41,485 nucleotides of DNA from Streptomyces longispororuber (GCF_024448165.1 NZ_JAMOLN010000076.1:1-41485), one strand, 5' to 3'. Shown: positions 1 through 7,487, counted from the first letter of the stretch. Numbers and translations are program-made. The notes: generated by a model not told the origin, from the sequence alone.

Positions 1-1482
1 CGGGGCCGACGGGCCCTCCTCGGCGCGGGCCTCGGGGGACTCGCCCGCGTCCACGTCCGCGTTCAGGTCGACCAGCATCTCCTTGCTGAAGCCGAAGAAG
101 TACGTGGCGAGGAAGCCGACGGCGTAGCCGACCAGGAGGCCGCCGCCGTAGATCGCGGCCGTCGTGCCCCAGCCGTGGTTGCCGTCGAGGAGCGGGAAGA
201 GCGCCCAGCCGGACGGGCCGATGGCGGTCGAGCCGACCTTGTCGCCGAGCATCGAGAAGAGGCCGACGAACGCGCCGCCCGCCGCGCCGCCCACGCAGGC
301 GGTGATGAAGGGACGGCCCAGCGGGAGCGAGACACCGTAGATGAGGGGCTCGCCGACGCCGAGGAAGCCCGCGGGGAGCGCCGACTTGATGGTGCTGCGG
401 ATCGACTTGTTGTGCTTGAGCCGCTTGTAGACGGCGATCGCACAGCCGACCTGGCCGGCGCCCGCCATCGCCAGGATGGGGAGCAGGACCGTGAAGCCCT
501 GCTGCTCGATGAGGGTGGTGTGGATCGGGATCAGCGCCTGGTGCAGGCCCAGCATGACCAGCGGGAGGAAGAGGCCGCCGAGGACCAGGCCGGCGAACGC
601 GCCGGTGTTGTCCAGGAGCCAGTTGGCCGCCGTGCCGATGCCGGTGGAGACCTCACCCGCCACGTACATCAGACCGAAGATCGTGACCAGGCCGGAGACC
701 AGGACCGTGATGGTCGGGGTGACCAGGACGTCGACCGCCTCCGGTACCCACTTGCGGCACCACTTCTCCACGTACACGGCGAGGACCGCCGCGCCCAGCG
801 CGCCGAGCACACCGCCCTGGCCGGGCGAGAGCTTCTGGCCGAACGCCTCGATGTTCGCCACGCCCGCGTACACGATGATGGCCGCGACCGCGCCGCCCAG
901 GATCGGCGTGCCGCCGAACTCCTTCGCCGTGTTGTAGCCGACGAAGACGGCGATCAGCGCCATGAAGCCGGAGGCGATGGCGGCGAGCGCCGGGGTGACG
1001 CCCGGCAGCCACTCCAGGTTGACCAGCAGGCCGTTGATGCCGGCGATGATGCCGCAGCCGATCAGGGCCGGGATCAGCGGGACGAAGATGTTGGCGATCT
1101 TGCGGAGGAACAGCTTGAACGGGGTGGCGTTCTTGGCCTTCCGTGCCGCCCGCAGCTCTGCGCCCTGCGCGGCCAGCTCGTCCGCGGTCAGGGCGTGGGC
1201 CTCGGGGGCGGGCGCGGCGGCCTTGCCCTCGTTCACCAGCTCCTCGAACTCGGGGGTGACGCGGGCGACCTTCCCCGGGCCGAGGACGATCTGGTACGTG
1301 TCGTCCTCGACCACGCCCATCACGTCGGGAAGCGCCTTGAGCGCCTCGTCCTGGACGAGCGAGCGGTCCGCGAGACCCAGCCGGAGCCGGGTCATGCAGT
1401 GGGCTACGGAGGTGACGTTCGTGGCACCGCCGATGAGCGGCAGGATCGAGGCCGCCACGTCGCGGTTCTTGTTCTCAGCCAT
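1..1482 (-). CDS. PTS sugar permease, EIIB-EIIC (MurP-like), 3' end missing
   Basis: Membrane permease of the sugar phosphotransferase system, which imports and phosphorylates a sugar. The frame is open for 494 codons from ATG 1482 and runs off the window start. Residues 1-80 form an EIIB domain whose phosphorylated Cys is probably C29, in the HCMTRLRL motif. A linker of about 40 residues follows. The hydrophobic EIIC domain starts near residue 125 and has the conserved GVGEPLIYG loop near residue 374. No EIIA domain is visible, as in E. coli MurP, so EIIA must come from elsewhere. It lies 42 nt downstream of murQ on the same strand, which makes N-acetylmuramic acid the likely substrate; another amino sugar or glucoside is possible. 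The family is clear and the substrate is inferred from context. Confidence 0.9.
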   Translation of the reverse strand, partial: MAENKNRDVAASILPLIGGATNVTSVAHCMTRLRLGLADRSLVQDEALKALPDVMGVVEDDTYQIVLGPGKVARVTPEFEELVNEGKAAAPAPEAHALTADELAAQGAELRAARKAKNATPFKLFLRKIANIFVPLIPALIGCGIIAGINGLLVNLEWLPGVTPALAAIASGFMALIAVFVGYNTAKEFGGTPILGGAVAAIIVYAGVANIEAFGQKLSPGQGGVLGALGAAVLAVYVEKWCRKWVPEAVDVLVTPTITVLVSGLVTIFGLMYVAGEVSTGIGTAANWLLDNTGAFAGLVLGGLFLPLVMLGLHQALIPIHTTLIEQQGFTVLLPILAMAGAGQVGCAIAVYKRLKHNKSIRSTIKSALPAGFLGVGEPLIYGVSLPLGRPFITACVGGAAGGAFVGLFSMLGDKVGSTAIGPSGWALFPLLDGNHGWGTTAAIYGGGLLVGYAVGFLATYFFGFSKEMLVDLNADVDAGESPEARAEEGPSAP

Positions 1483-1524
1483 GGTGCGTGCTGCCTTGCT
1501 GTGCGGGGAGTGGTTCCGGTGGTT

Positions 1525-2475
1525 CTACGGGGTGGTGGTGGCCGCGAGGAGAGCGGCCCGCAGGTGACCCTGCGAGTCGTGCAGGAGGCGGGCGGCCGTG
1601 GGGCCGTCGACCTCGCCGAGGATGACGAGGATGGCGTTCTTGACCTCGCCGTCGGTCGCGGCGAGCGCGGCCTCGATGGCGGCGTCCTCGGCGCCGGTGG
1701 CGAGGGACACGATGCGGCGGGAGCGGGCCCGCAGCTTCTCGTTCGACGCGCGGACGTCGACCATCAGGTTCCCGTACGTCTTGCCGAGCCGGATCATGGT
1801 GACGGTCGAGAGCATGTTGAGGACCAGCTTCTGGGCCGTCCCCGCCTTCAGCCGGGTGGAACCGGTGAGGAGCTCGGGGCCGACGACGACCTCGATGCCG
1901 TGGTCGGCGGCGGCCGCGAGGGCGCTGTCCGCGTTGCAGGACAGGCCGACGGTGAGCGCGCCGTAGCGGGCGCGGGCGTGCTCGACGGCGCCGATCGCGT
2001 ACGGGGTGCGGCCGGAGGCGGAGATGCCGACGACGATGTCGTCCGCGGTCAGGTCCAGGCCGTCCAGGTCCTCGGCCGCCAGTTCCTTGGAGTCCTCGGC
2101 CCCCTCGACCGCCTTCACCATCGCGGACGGGCCGCCCGCGATCAGGCCGACGACCTGGCCGTCGTACGTGTTGAAGGTGGGCGGGCACTCGGAGGCGTCC
2201 AGCACGCCCATCCGTCCGGCGGTGCCGGCGCCCGCGTAGATCAGGCGGCCACCGCGGGCCATCCGCTCGGCGGTGCCGTCGATCGCGGCGGCGATCTGCG
2301 GCAGCTGCGCGGCGACGGCGGTGGGGACGGAGGCGTCCTCACCGTTCATGATCTTCGCGATCTCCAGGGTGGAGAGCTGGTCGATCTCGGCGAGCTCGGG
2401 GCGGAACGCCTCGGTGGTGAGGGTGTCCAGCTGGGCGCGGAGCTCGGAGTAGGCGGCGTCGTCGGTGGTGGTCAT
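1525..2475 (-). CDS. murQ: N-acetylmuramic acid 6-phosphate etherase MurQ
   Basis: Cytoplasmic etherase that cleaves the D-lactyl ether of N-acetylmuramic acid 6-phosphate, giving N-acetylglucosamine 6-phosphate and lactate, so peptidoglycan fragments can be reused. At 316 residues it is full length. The SIS-type fold shows the family signature AGAGTAGRMGVLDASECPPTF at about residues 81-101; E96 matches the catalytic Glu of the family, and a second conserved acidic stretch (AVEGAEDS) starts near residue 122. The ATG at 2475 is 69 nt after the regulator's stop codon and the PTS gene follows 42 nt later. Regulator, etherase and permease therefore look like one transcript. No MurNAc kinase or MurNAc-lactate processing gene is visible, which fits import through the PTS. 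Confidence 0.95.
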   Translation of the reverse strand: MTTTDDAAYSELRAQLDTLTTEAFRPELAEIDQLSTLEIAKIMNGEDASVPTAVAAQLPQIAAAIDGTAERMARGGRLIYAGAGTAGRMGVLDASECPPTFNTYDGQVVGLIAGGPSAMVKAVEGAEDSKELAAEDLDGLDLTADDIVVGISASGRTPYAIGAVEHARARYGALTVGLSCNADSALAAAADHGIEVVVGPELLTGSTRLKAGTAQKLVLNMLSTVTMIRLGKTYGNLMVDVRASNEKLRARSRRIVSLATGAEDAAIEAALAATDGEVKNAILVILGEVDGPTAARLLHDSQGHLRAALLAATTTP

Positions 2476-2544
2476 GGCGGACGGCTCTTTCCGGGGTGAC
2501 GAGGTGACGGGTGGCGGGGCGAGGGTGGGTGCGGGGCGCCGGGG

Positions 2545-3471
2545 CTAGCGGCCGCCCCGGCCGCGGGGCGAATGTCGGTGCGCGAGGGCTTCGTACGACG
2601 CCGAGAGGGCGGGGGCGGCCGTCTCGTAGCTGCGCTGGGCGACGCCCACGAACAGGCAGTCCACGACGAGGAGCTGGCTCGTGCGGGACGACATCGCGGC
2701 CGGCCGCAGCTCGCTCTCGCGGGCGATGGAGGTGGTCAGTATGTGGTCGGCGTACTGCGAGACGGGCCCGTCGGGGCGACCGGTGATCGCGATGGTCGTG
2801 GCGCCGTGCTCGAAGGCCACGCGCAGCGGCTCGATGACGTCGCCGGTGCCGCCGGAGTGGGTGATGGCGACCGCGACGTCGCCGCCGCGCAGCGTCACCG
2901 CGTTCGTGATCGCCAGGTGCGGGTCGCTGTGCGCGTGCGCGACCTGGCCGATGCGCAGCAGCTTCTGTGCGAGGTCCTGGGCGACGAGGCCGGAGGCGCC
3001 GACCCCGTACACGTCGACGCGGCGGGCGCCCGCGAGGGCGGCCACGGCGGCGCCGAGCTGCACGGTGTCCAGGCCGGCCGCGGTGTCGGCGAGGGTCTGC
3101 TGCTCGTCGTAGGCCAGCTTGGCGACGACGTCGGCGATCGGGTCGTCGACCGCGATGTCGGCGGTGACGGCCGGCGCCCGGCCCGACTGCTGCTGGGCGG
3201 CGAGCCCGGCGAGTGCCAGGCGCAGGTCCCGGTATCCGGGGTAGCCGAGGAGGCGGGCGGTGCGCACCACCGTCGCCTCGCTGGTGCCGGTGAGCTCGGC
3301 GAGGCCGGTGACGGTGAGGGCGGCGCAGCCCGCCGGGTCGCCGGCGACCGCCTCGGCGACCCGCTGCATCGAGCGGGTCATCGACGGCGCCAGCGTGCGC
3401 ACCTTGGCCGCGAGGGCGGCCGGGGCGGGCGGCGCGTCGCTGGCGAAACTTTCCTTCACGTCATTGCTCAC
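2545..3471 (-). CDS. MurR/RpiR-family transcriptional regulator
   Basis: Sugar-phosphate-sensing repressor or activator of the adjacent etherase and PTS genes. With the GTG at 3471 the product is 308 residues. An N-terminal RpiR helix-turn-helix domain (about residues 20-90, with LTVTGLAELTGTSEATVVRT) is followed by a SIS sugar-phosphate-binding domain (about 140-270, with VYGVGASG). The frame stays open 130 codons further upstream, but that part overlaps the divergent gene at 3562 and reads like antisense sequence. The GTG start is favoured because a good -35/-10 pair would start transcription exactly on its first base, so the mRNA may be leaderless. No Shine-Dalgarno sequence precedes it. 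The ligand is probably MurNAc-6-phosphate or GlcNAc-6-phosphate, by context only. Confidence 0.88.
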   Translation of the reverse strand: MSNDVKESFASDAPPAPAALAAKVRTLAPSMTRSMQRVAEAVAGDPAGCAALTVTGLAELTGTSEATVVRTARLLGYPGYRDLRLALAGLAAQQQSGRAPAVTADIAVDDPIADVVAKLAYDEQQTLADTAAGLDTVQLGAAVAALAGARRVDVYGVGASGLVAQDLAQKLLRIGQVAHAHSDPHLAITNAVTLRGGDVAVAITHSGGTGDVIEPLRVAFEHGATTIAITGRPDGPVSQYADHILTTSIARESELRPAAMSSRTSQLLVVDCLFVGVAQRSYETAAPALSASYEALAHRHSPRGRGGR

Positions 3472-3507
3472 ATAATGAAAGATATTTTCGCGGCGTGTCG
3501 CGGTCAA
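3469..3507 (-). promoter_or_regulatory. Promoter of the RpiR-murQ-PTS operon with overlapping palindrome
   Basis: On the minus strand TTGACC (3507-3502), a 17-nt spacer and TATCTT (3484-3479) form a HrdB-like promoter. The first base of the GTG codon (3471) is 7 nt past the -10 box, which predicts a leaderless mRNA. GAAA-N5-TTTC (3477-3489) overlaps the -10 box, and a second, perfect GAAACTTTC lies at 3445-3453 just inside the gene. Operators with TGAAA/TTTCA-like arms are known for RpiR-family regulators, so autoregulation is likely. Confidence 0.55.
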
Positions 3508-3561
3508 GGGTCCTTCGGCCGGGACGTGGGTCACATGTGAGGGGCGCGGGACAATGGGTGC

Positions 3562-3930
3562 ATGGATTCCGTCAGCCCGCTCGAACAGGCCCTGCACGCC
3601 GCCCGCGCCCTCGTCCTCGCCGACCTCAAGGCGGTGGACGTCGCCGACGCGGACGTCGTCTCGCTCGTCGAGGAGTCGATCGCCTCGCGCCGCTGGTGGG
3701 TCGAGCAGTGGCCGGAGGGCGTCGAGTACGTGACCGGGCTCGTCGCCCAGGACGTCAAGGACGGCCTCCTGGAGCGCTACGGCCGGTGGCCGCTGTGCCC
3801 GGTGTGCGCCACCGGCGACCCGCACGCCCTGGACGTGGAGCCCGAGCTGGGGGCCGACCCGCACTGGGTCTGCTCCGAGGCCGGGGTGGTGGTCGCGCCG
3901 GTGGGGGCGCTGGGGACCGTGGCCGGATGA
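3562..3930 (+). CDS. Conserved hypothetical protein with a Cys cluster
   Basis: Small cytoplasmic protein of 122 residues with no recognised domain. The first 70 residues look helical and acidic; the last third carries CPVC (about residues 80-83), an HALDVEP segment and a later Cys (VCSEAG), spaced like a degenerate zinc ribbon. Its stop codon overlaps the ATG of the DUF4031 gene (ATGA at 3927-3930), so the two are probably translationally coupled and may act together. It is divergent from the RpiR-type regulator, with 90 nt between them. Coding is supported by start position, codon bias and coupling; the function is unknown. Confidence 0.75.
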   Translation: MDSVSPLEQALHAARALVLADLKAVDVADADVVSLVEESIASRRWWVEQWPEGVEYVTGLVAQDVKDGLLERYGRWPLCPVCATGDPHALDVEPELGADPHWVCSEAGVVVAPVGALGTVAG

Positions 3931-4193
3931 CCGTCTACATCGACCCGCCGAACTGGCCGGGTCACGGCCGCATGTGGTCGCACCTGGTCAGCGACGTCTC
4001 GTTCGACGAACTGCACGTGTTCGCCGAGGGGTTGGGGGTGCCCGCCCGGGCCTTCGAGCGCGACCACTACGACATCCCCGCGCACCGGTACGCGGACGCG
4101 GTGGGCGCGGGCGCGGTGGAGATCGGCTCGAAGGAGCTGGTGCGACGGCTCACCGAGGCCGGGCTGCGCAGGCCCAAGGGGCGCCCCGCGTAA
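3927..4193 (+). CDS. DUF4031 domain protein
   Basis: An 88-residue protein matching the DUF4031 pattern: it begins TVYIDPPNWPGHGRMWSHL, continues with a SFDELHVFAEGLGV helix and an RDHYDIPAHRY segment, and ends with a basic tail. The conserved Asp, His and Arg residues near the N-terminus suggest a small metal- or nucleotide-binding enzyme, but no activity is established for the family as far as I know. The start is the ATG inside the ATGA overlap with the preceding gene. The frame is open further upstream, but that part lies inside the preceding gene. Confidence 0.85.
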   Translation: MTVYIDPPNWPGHGRMWSHLVSDVSFDELHVFAEGLGVPARAFERDHYDIPAHRYADAVGAGAVEIGSKELVRRLTEAGLRRPKGRPA

Positions 4194-4238
4194 GGGAGTT
4201 GCCGGGAGGGAAGGGGTGAGGGGGCCGGCCCGGGACCT

Positions 4239-4892
4239 CTACTGCGGTGCCAGCAGGTCCAGTTCCGTCGTGAGGTTCTCGCGCGCCGGGGACGCCCAGT
4301 GCGCGATGCCGTGCGGAGTCCTGAACAGCCGCGGCAGGTCGAGGAGCTGGCGCAGGATCGCGGCCCGGCCGGCGCGGAACGCCTCGTCGGGGACGAACGC
4401 GTACTCCTCGCGGACCGCCCGCGTGTACGCGGCGTACGTCTCCGGGTCCGAGGCCAGGACGGCCAGGTCCGCGTCGCAGAGCGCCTCGCCGTTCGTGTCG
4501 CCGTCGGCCGGGTCGTGGCCGACGGTGAGCCGCACCAGACGGGCCACCTCGGCGACCTGAACATCCGTCAGCCCGGCTTCCGCCAGGGCCCGTTCGGCCA
4601 GCGCCGCGGACCGTTCCTCGTTCTCCGAGCGGTCCGGGCGGTACACCGCGTCGTGGAACCAGGCCGCCAGCCGCACGAGCTCCGGGTCCTCGGCGTGGTC
4701 CGCGAGGACGTCGACGTGGTCGAGGACCGCCGCGAGGTGGGCCGTGGTGTGGTACCGGCGCTGCGGCTCGGCCCAGCGGCCGAGGAGGTTGTCGGCGTAC
4801 GGGTACGGGTCCAGGTCCGGGGTCCCCGTGGTCGCCCGCAGGGTACGGGCCCAGCGCTCGCGCAATCGGCCCGCGTCGGTCGGCTCGGTCAT
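4239..4892 (-). CDS. HD-domain metal-dependent phosphohydrolase
   Basis: Predicted cytoplasmic metal-dependent phosphohydrolase of the HD superfamily, 217 residues. The metal-binding pattern is visible: H48 and H52 in RRYHTTAHL, H80-D81 in AAWFHDAVY and D140 in ALCDADLAVL. This spacing matches the group of small predicted HD hydrolases (COG4339 type) whose substrates are unknown. It is divergent from the DHA2 exporter at 4998. The shared 105-nt gap holds two CsoR-like palindromes, the nearer one (4921-4936) in a position to control this gene. A role in a metal or stress response is therefore possible but not shown. Confidence 0.85.
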   Translation of the reverse strand: MTEPTDAGRLRERWARTLRATTGTPDLDPYPYADNLLGRWAEPQRRYHTTAHLAAVLDHVDVLADHAEDPELVRLAAWFHDAVYRPDRSENEERSAALAERALAEAGLTDVQVAEVARLVRLTVGHDPADGDTNGEALCDADLAVLASDPETYAAYTRAVREEYAFVPDEAFRAGRAAILRQLLDLPRLFRTPHGIAHWASPARENLTTELDLLAPQ

Positions 4893-4920
4893 GGAACGAC
4901 CTTAACCCCTGACGATTGCC

Positions 4921-4936
4921 TACCCCCCAGGGGTAT
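4921..4936. promoter_or_regulatory. CsoR-like operator, proximal to the HD hydrolase gene
   Basis: TACCCC-CCA-GGGGTAT is an inverted repeat with the same arms and 3-nt spacer as the copper-locus operators at 12270 and 12317. It is 29 nt upstream of the hydrolase start on the minus strand. The outermost A of the left arm is missing, so it is slightly weaker than its partner at 4957. Confidence 0.6.
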
Positions 4937-4956
4937 GTTACGTTCCTCGGCGTCAG

Positions 4957-4976
4957 ATACCCCAGGGGGGTATAAG
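4957..4976 (+). promoter_or_regulatory. CsoR-like operator overlapping the exporter -10 region
   Basis: ATACCCC-AGG-GGGGTAT (4957-4973) has perfect 7-bp arms and a 3-nt spacer. It runs directly into TATAAG (4971-4976), a plausible -10 box. Transcription would start near 4983, leaving a leader of about 15 nt before the ATG. The -35 region is poor (CGGCGT at 4948). The arrangement copies the copA promoter, where the palindrome fills the -35/-10 spacer. Confidence 0.62.
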
Positions 4977-4997
4977 TCAGCCAGGGAGGGAACAGTC

Positions 4998-6419
4998 ATG
5001 GACGGGGTCAACCCACGGCGCTGGTGGGCGCTTCTCGTGCTCGCCACCGCTCAGTTCATGGTCATCATGGACACCTCGATCATCGGGGTCGCGCTCCCCG
5101 AGATGCAGAAGGACCTGGGCTTCTCCCAGGGCGAGCTGCAGTGGGTGTTCAACGCGTACGTCATCGCCTTCGGCGGACTGCTGCTCCTCGGCGGACGCCT
5201 CTCCGACCTGCTCGGCGCGCGCCGGGTGTTCGTCGGCGGCTGGACCGTGCTGATCGCCGGCTCCGTCGTCGCCGCGGCCGCGCAGACCGCCTGGGTCGAG
5301 GTCGCCGGCCGCGCCGTGCAGGGCGTCGGCGGCGCACTGATCGCACCCGCCGCCATGACGCTCCTGATGATGCTGTTCGGGCACGACCCGAAGGAGCTCG
5401 GCAAGGCGATGGCGCTGTACGGGGCCGCGGCACCGGCCGGCGGCACCGCCGGGGTGTTCCTCGGCGGTGTGTTCACCGAGTGGCTGAGCTGGCCCTGGGT
5501 GTTCATCGTCTACGTCCCGATCGGCCTGGCCACCCTCGCCGCGACCGGGCTGCTGCCCGCCGTCGCGCCGCGCCGCGGTGCCGTCGACGTGCTCGGCGCG
5601 GTGTTCGTGACCGCCGGGCTCGCGCTCGCCGTGTACGCCCTGGTGCGGGCACCCGAGACCGGCTGGGGCTCGGCCTCGACCGTCCTCCAACTGATCGGCG
5701 CGGCCGTCCTGCTGGGCCTGTTCCTGGTGGTCCAGAAGGTCGTCGGGCAGCCCCTCATGCCGCTCGGCGTGTGGCGGGTGCCGCGGCTCGGGTCCGCGAA
5801 CCTGGCGATGGCGCTGCTCGGCGCGGCCTGGATCCCGATGTGGTACTTCCTCAACCTCTACCTCCAGCAGGTCATGGGCTACGGGGCGTTCGCGTCCGGC
5901 GCCGCCCTGCTGCCCATGACCGGTCTGCTGATGGTCTTCATGACCGCGGTCACCGGGCGGCTGCTCGGCCGGTTCGGCGCCAAGCGGCTGATCGGCGCCG
6001 GGCTGCTCGTGCTGGCGCTCGGCCTCGTGTGGCTGTCGGCGGTCGGGCCCACCGGGTCGTTCGTGGTGGACGTGCTGCCCGCGTCGCTGGTCGCCGCGCT
6101 CGGCATGTCGCTCGCCTACATCCCCGCGATGATGGCCGCCATGTCCGGGGCGCCGCAGGAGCAGGCGGGCCTGGCCTCCGGCATCGTCAACACCACCTAC
6201 CAGGTGGGTTCCGCGCTCGGCCTGGCCGCGCTCACCGCGCTCGCCACCTCGCAGGGTGCCGGGCGGCTCGGTGACCTGCCGGCCCTGACGGACGGGTTCA
6301 GCGCCGCGTTCCTCGGCGCGGCGGGCATCGCCGCCGTGGCCGGAGTGCTCACGCTGACCGTGATGCGGGGCGAGCCGGCGGCGCAGGGGGCGGCGGCCGG
6401 GGAGCGGGTCGGTGCGTAG
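4998..6419 (+). CDS. DHA2-family (EmrB/QacA-type) MFS drug exporter
   Basis: Proton-driven multidrug efflux permease of 473 residues in the cytoplasmic membrane, with about 14 hydrophobic segments. It carries the DHA2 hallmarks: MDTSIIGVALPEM in the first transmembrane segment and the loop 2-3 motif GGRLSDLLGARRVF. The chosen ATG at 4998 has AGGGAGGG at 4983-4990 as ribosome binding site. The frame is open upstream, but that part is antisense to the HD gene. The substrate cannot be read from the sequence. The promoter carries a CsoR-type palindrome, which is unusual for this family and suggests induction by copper or by another CsoR-family signal such as formaldehyde or reactive sulfur. Confidence 0.93.
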   Translation: MDGVNPRRWWALLVLATAQFMVIMDTSIIGVALPEMQKDLGFSQGELQWVFNAYVIAFGGLLLLGGRLSDLLGARRVFVGGWTVLIAGSVVAAAAQTAWVEVAGRAVQGVGGALIAPAAMTLLMMLFGHDPKELGKAMALYGAAAPAGGTAGVFLGGVFTEWLSWPWVFIVYVPIGLATLAATGLLPAVAPRRGAVDVLGAVFVTAGLALAVYALVRAPETGWGSASTVLQLIGAAVLLGLFLVVQKVVGQPLMPLGVWRVPRLGSANLAMALLGAAWIPMWYFLNLYLQQVMGYGAFASGAALLPMTGLLMVFMTAVTGRLLGRFGAKRLIGAGLLVLALGLVWLSAVGPTGSFVVDVLPASLVAALGMSLAYIPAMMAAMSGAPQEQAGLASGIVNTTYQVGSALGLAALTALATSQGAGRLGDLPALTDGFSAAFLGAAGIAAVAGVLTLTVMRGEPAAQGAAAGERVGA

Positions 6420-6489
6420 CGGCCCAACTGGTCCGTGTCCGGCGCCCGTTGCCCCCTCGCCGGGGCGGCGGGCGCCCTACCGTGTGGGC

Positions 6490-7161
6490 ATGACTGCAGA
6501 CGCCGTACGCCACGATGCGCCGCGGGACCCCGAACTGCCCGGGCGGCTCCTGACCACCGAGCGGGACGTCCTGATACCGCTGCTGCGGTCCCGCCCCGAC
6601 GCGGACTTCGCGCTGCGGACCGCGTGTCCCGGGTGGACCGTGCGCGATGTGCTCGCGCACTGTTCGGCGGCGTTGTCCCGGGTGGTGGAGGGGCGGTTCG
6701 AGGAGGGGGTGTTCAGCCCCGAGTCGAACGACCGGGACATCGCCGAGCGGGCGTCCTGGAGCAACCAGGACGTCGTCGACGAGCTGGAGCGCGGCATGAC
6801 CGGGGCGGGCGCGGCCATCGCGCGGGCCGGTGGGGCGCTGGACGGGGTCGCGCTGGGGGAGTGGGTGCATGCGGGTGACGTACGGGAGGCCTTCGGGGAG
6901 CCGGGGGCGTATGCGGGGGCCGGGCTGCCGGTGGCGTTGCGGTTGCTGGTGCGGATCAGTCGGGAGCGGGGACACGTGGCGCTCCGCGCGGACGTGGACG
7001 ACGTGGACGACCCCCTCGTCCTCGGCTCGGCCGGGAGTCCGCCGGGGCGGTTCATCGGGGCTGCGGCGACGCTGGTCCGGCTCTATGCGGGCCGCCCGGT
7101 GATCGGCGTCCACTACGAACTGGCCGGGGTACGCGAGTCGGAACTCAACCTTTTCGGTTGA
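6490..7161 (+). CDS. Maleylpyruvate-isomerase-like, mycothiol-dependent/DinB-fold protein
   Basis: Cytoplasmic four-helix-bundle protein of 223 residues in the MDMPI/DinB superfamily, whose actinobacterial members include mycothiol-dependent enzymes and many of unknown substrate. The N-terminal domain shows CPGWTVRDVLAHC with a probable metal ligand H57, and EWVHAGDVREA at 124-134 supplies E124 and H127 as further candidate ligands. The C-terminal 80 residues resemble the accessory domain of these proteins. The ATG at 6490 is chosen over an in-frame upstream start because the family begins here. It stands alone between the exporter and a repeat-rich gap. The reaction is unknown. Confidence 0.8.
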   Translation: MTADAVRHDAPRDPELPGRLLTTERDVLIPLLRSRPDADFALRTACPGWTVRDVLAHCSAALSRVVEGRFEEGVFSPESNDRDIAERASWSNQDVVDELERGMTGAGAAIARAGGALDGVALGEWVHAGDVREAFGEPGAYAGAGLPVALRLLVRISRERGHVALRADVDDVDDPLVLGSAGSPPGRFIGAAATLVRLYAGRPVIGVHYELAGVRESELNLFG

Positions 7162-7162
7162 G
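7144..7162 (+). terminator. Stem-loop straddling the stop codon
   Basis: CTCAACC-ttttc-GGTTGAG is a perfect 7-bp hairpin with a 5-nt loop. The TGA stop (7159-7161) is inside its right arm. No T-tract follows, so simple intrinsic termination is uncertain. Confidence 0.35.
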
Positions 7163-7190
7163 CGGGTCCTCTGCGGGCCGGTGGGGGCTG

Positions 7191-7215
7191 GTCGCGCAGT
7201 TCCCCGCGCCCCTGA
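7191..7215 (+). repeat. Dispersed repeat, forward copy
   Basis: The core GCGCAGTTCCCCGCGCCCCT, preceded by GTC and followed by GA, is the first of several copies in the window (7274, 7311 inverted, 7401 inverted, 14703, 14751 inverted, 29095 inverted). Copies occur only between genes. Such elements are common in Streptomyces intergenic DNA. Confidence 0.7.
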
Positions 7216-7273
7216 ATGCCGACTGCGTCTGCTGGGCGGGGCTCTCGTCGCGGTCTGCAGGTGCGTGGGGCTT

Positions 7274-7335
7274 CTCGCGCAGTTCCCCGCGCCCCTGACG
7301 GGGCGCCCCGTCAGGGGCGCGGGGAACTGCGCGAG
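7274..7335. repeat. 62-bp perfect palindrome made of two repeat copies
   Basis: A forward copy (7274-7304) and an inverted copy (7305-7335) of the dispersed repeat meet head to head with no loop, giving two perfectly complementary 31-bp arms. As RNA this would be a very stable hairpin, and as DNA a cruciform candidate. It lies 112 nt after the previous stop codon and about 300 nt before the HelD-like gene. It may act as a terminator or mRNA stabiliser. Confidence 0.8.
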
Positions 7336-7487
7336 CAACCACGACGCACCCGCACTCGGCGGACGAACAGTGGTGGCTACGGCGCGTAGCCGTGCATTTA
7401 GGGGCGCGGGGAACTGCGCGACCAGCCACGACGTACCGGTACCCGGCGGACGAACAGTCGTGGCTACGGCGCGTAGCCGTGTTCTTC
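7314..7487. repeat. Two tandem 87-bp direct repeats
   Basis: Segments 7314-7400 and 7401-7487 align with an exact 87-nt period. Each holds an inverted copy of the GCGCAGTTCCCC repeat, a variable stretch, the shared GGCGGACGAACAGT and a small hairpin GGCTAC-ggcgc-GTAGCC. The first unit shares its start with the right arm of the palindrome at 7274. The rest of the 481-nt gap (to 7642) shows no credible gene. Confidence 0.75.

Noticed and set aside
175..2499. A 774-codon open frame on the plus strand opposite the PTS and murQ genes
   Set aside because: It is the GC-rich antisense of two clear genes. Its translation is low-complexity, full of Arg, Gly, Asp and Val, with no family resemblance.
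2545..3864. Longer start for the RpiR regulator at 3864
   Set aside because: The added 131 residues overlap the divergent gene at 3562 and look like antisense. The GTG at 3471 fits the promoter and family length.
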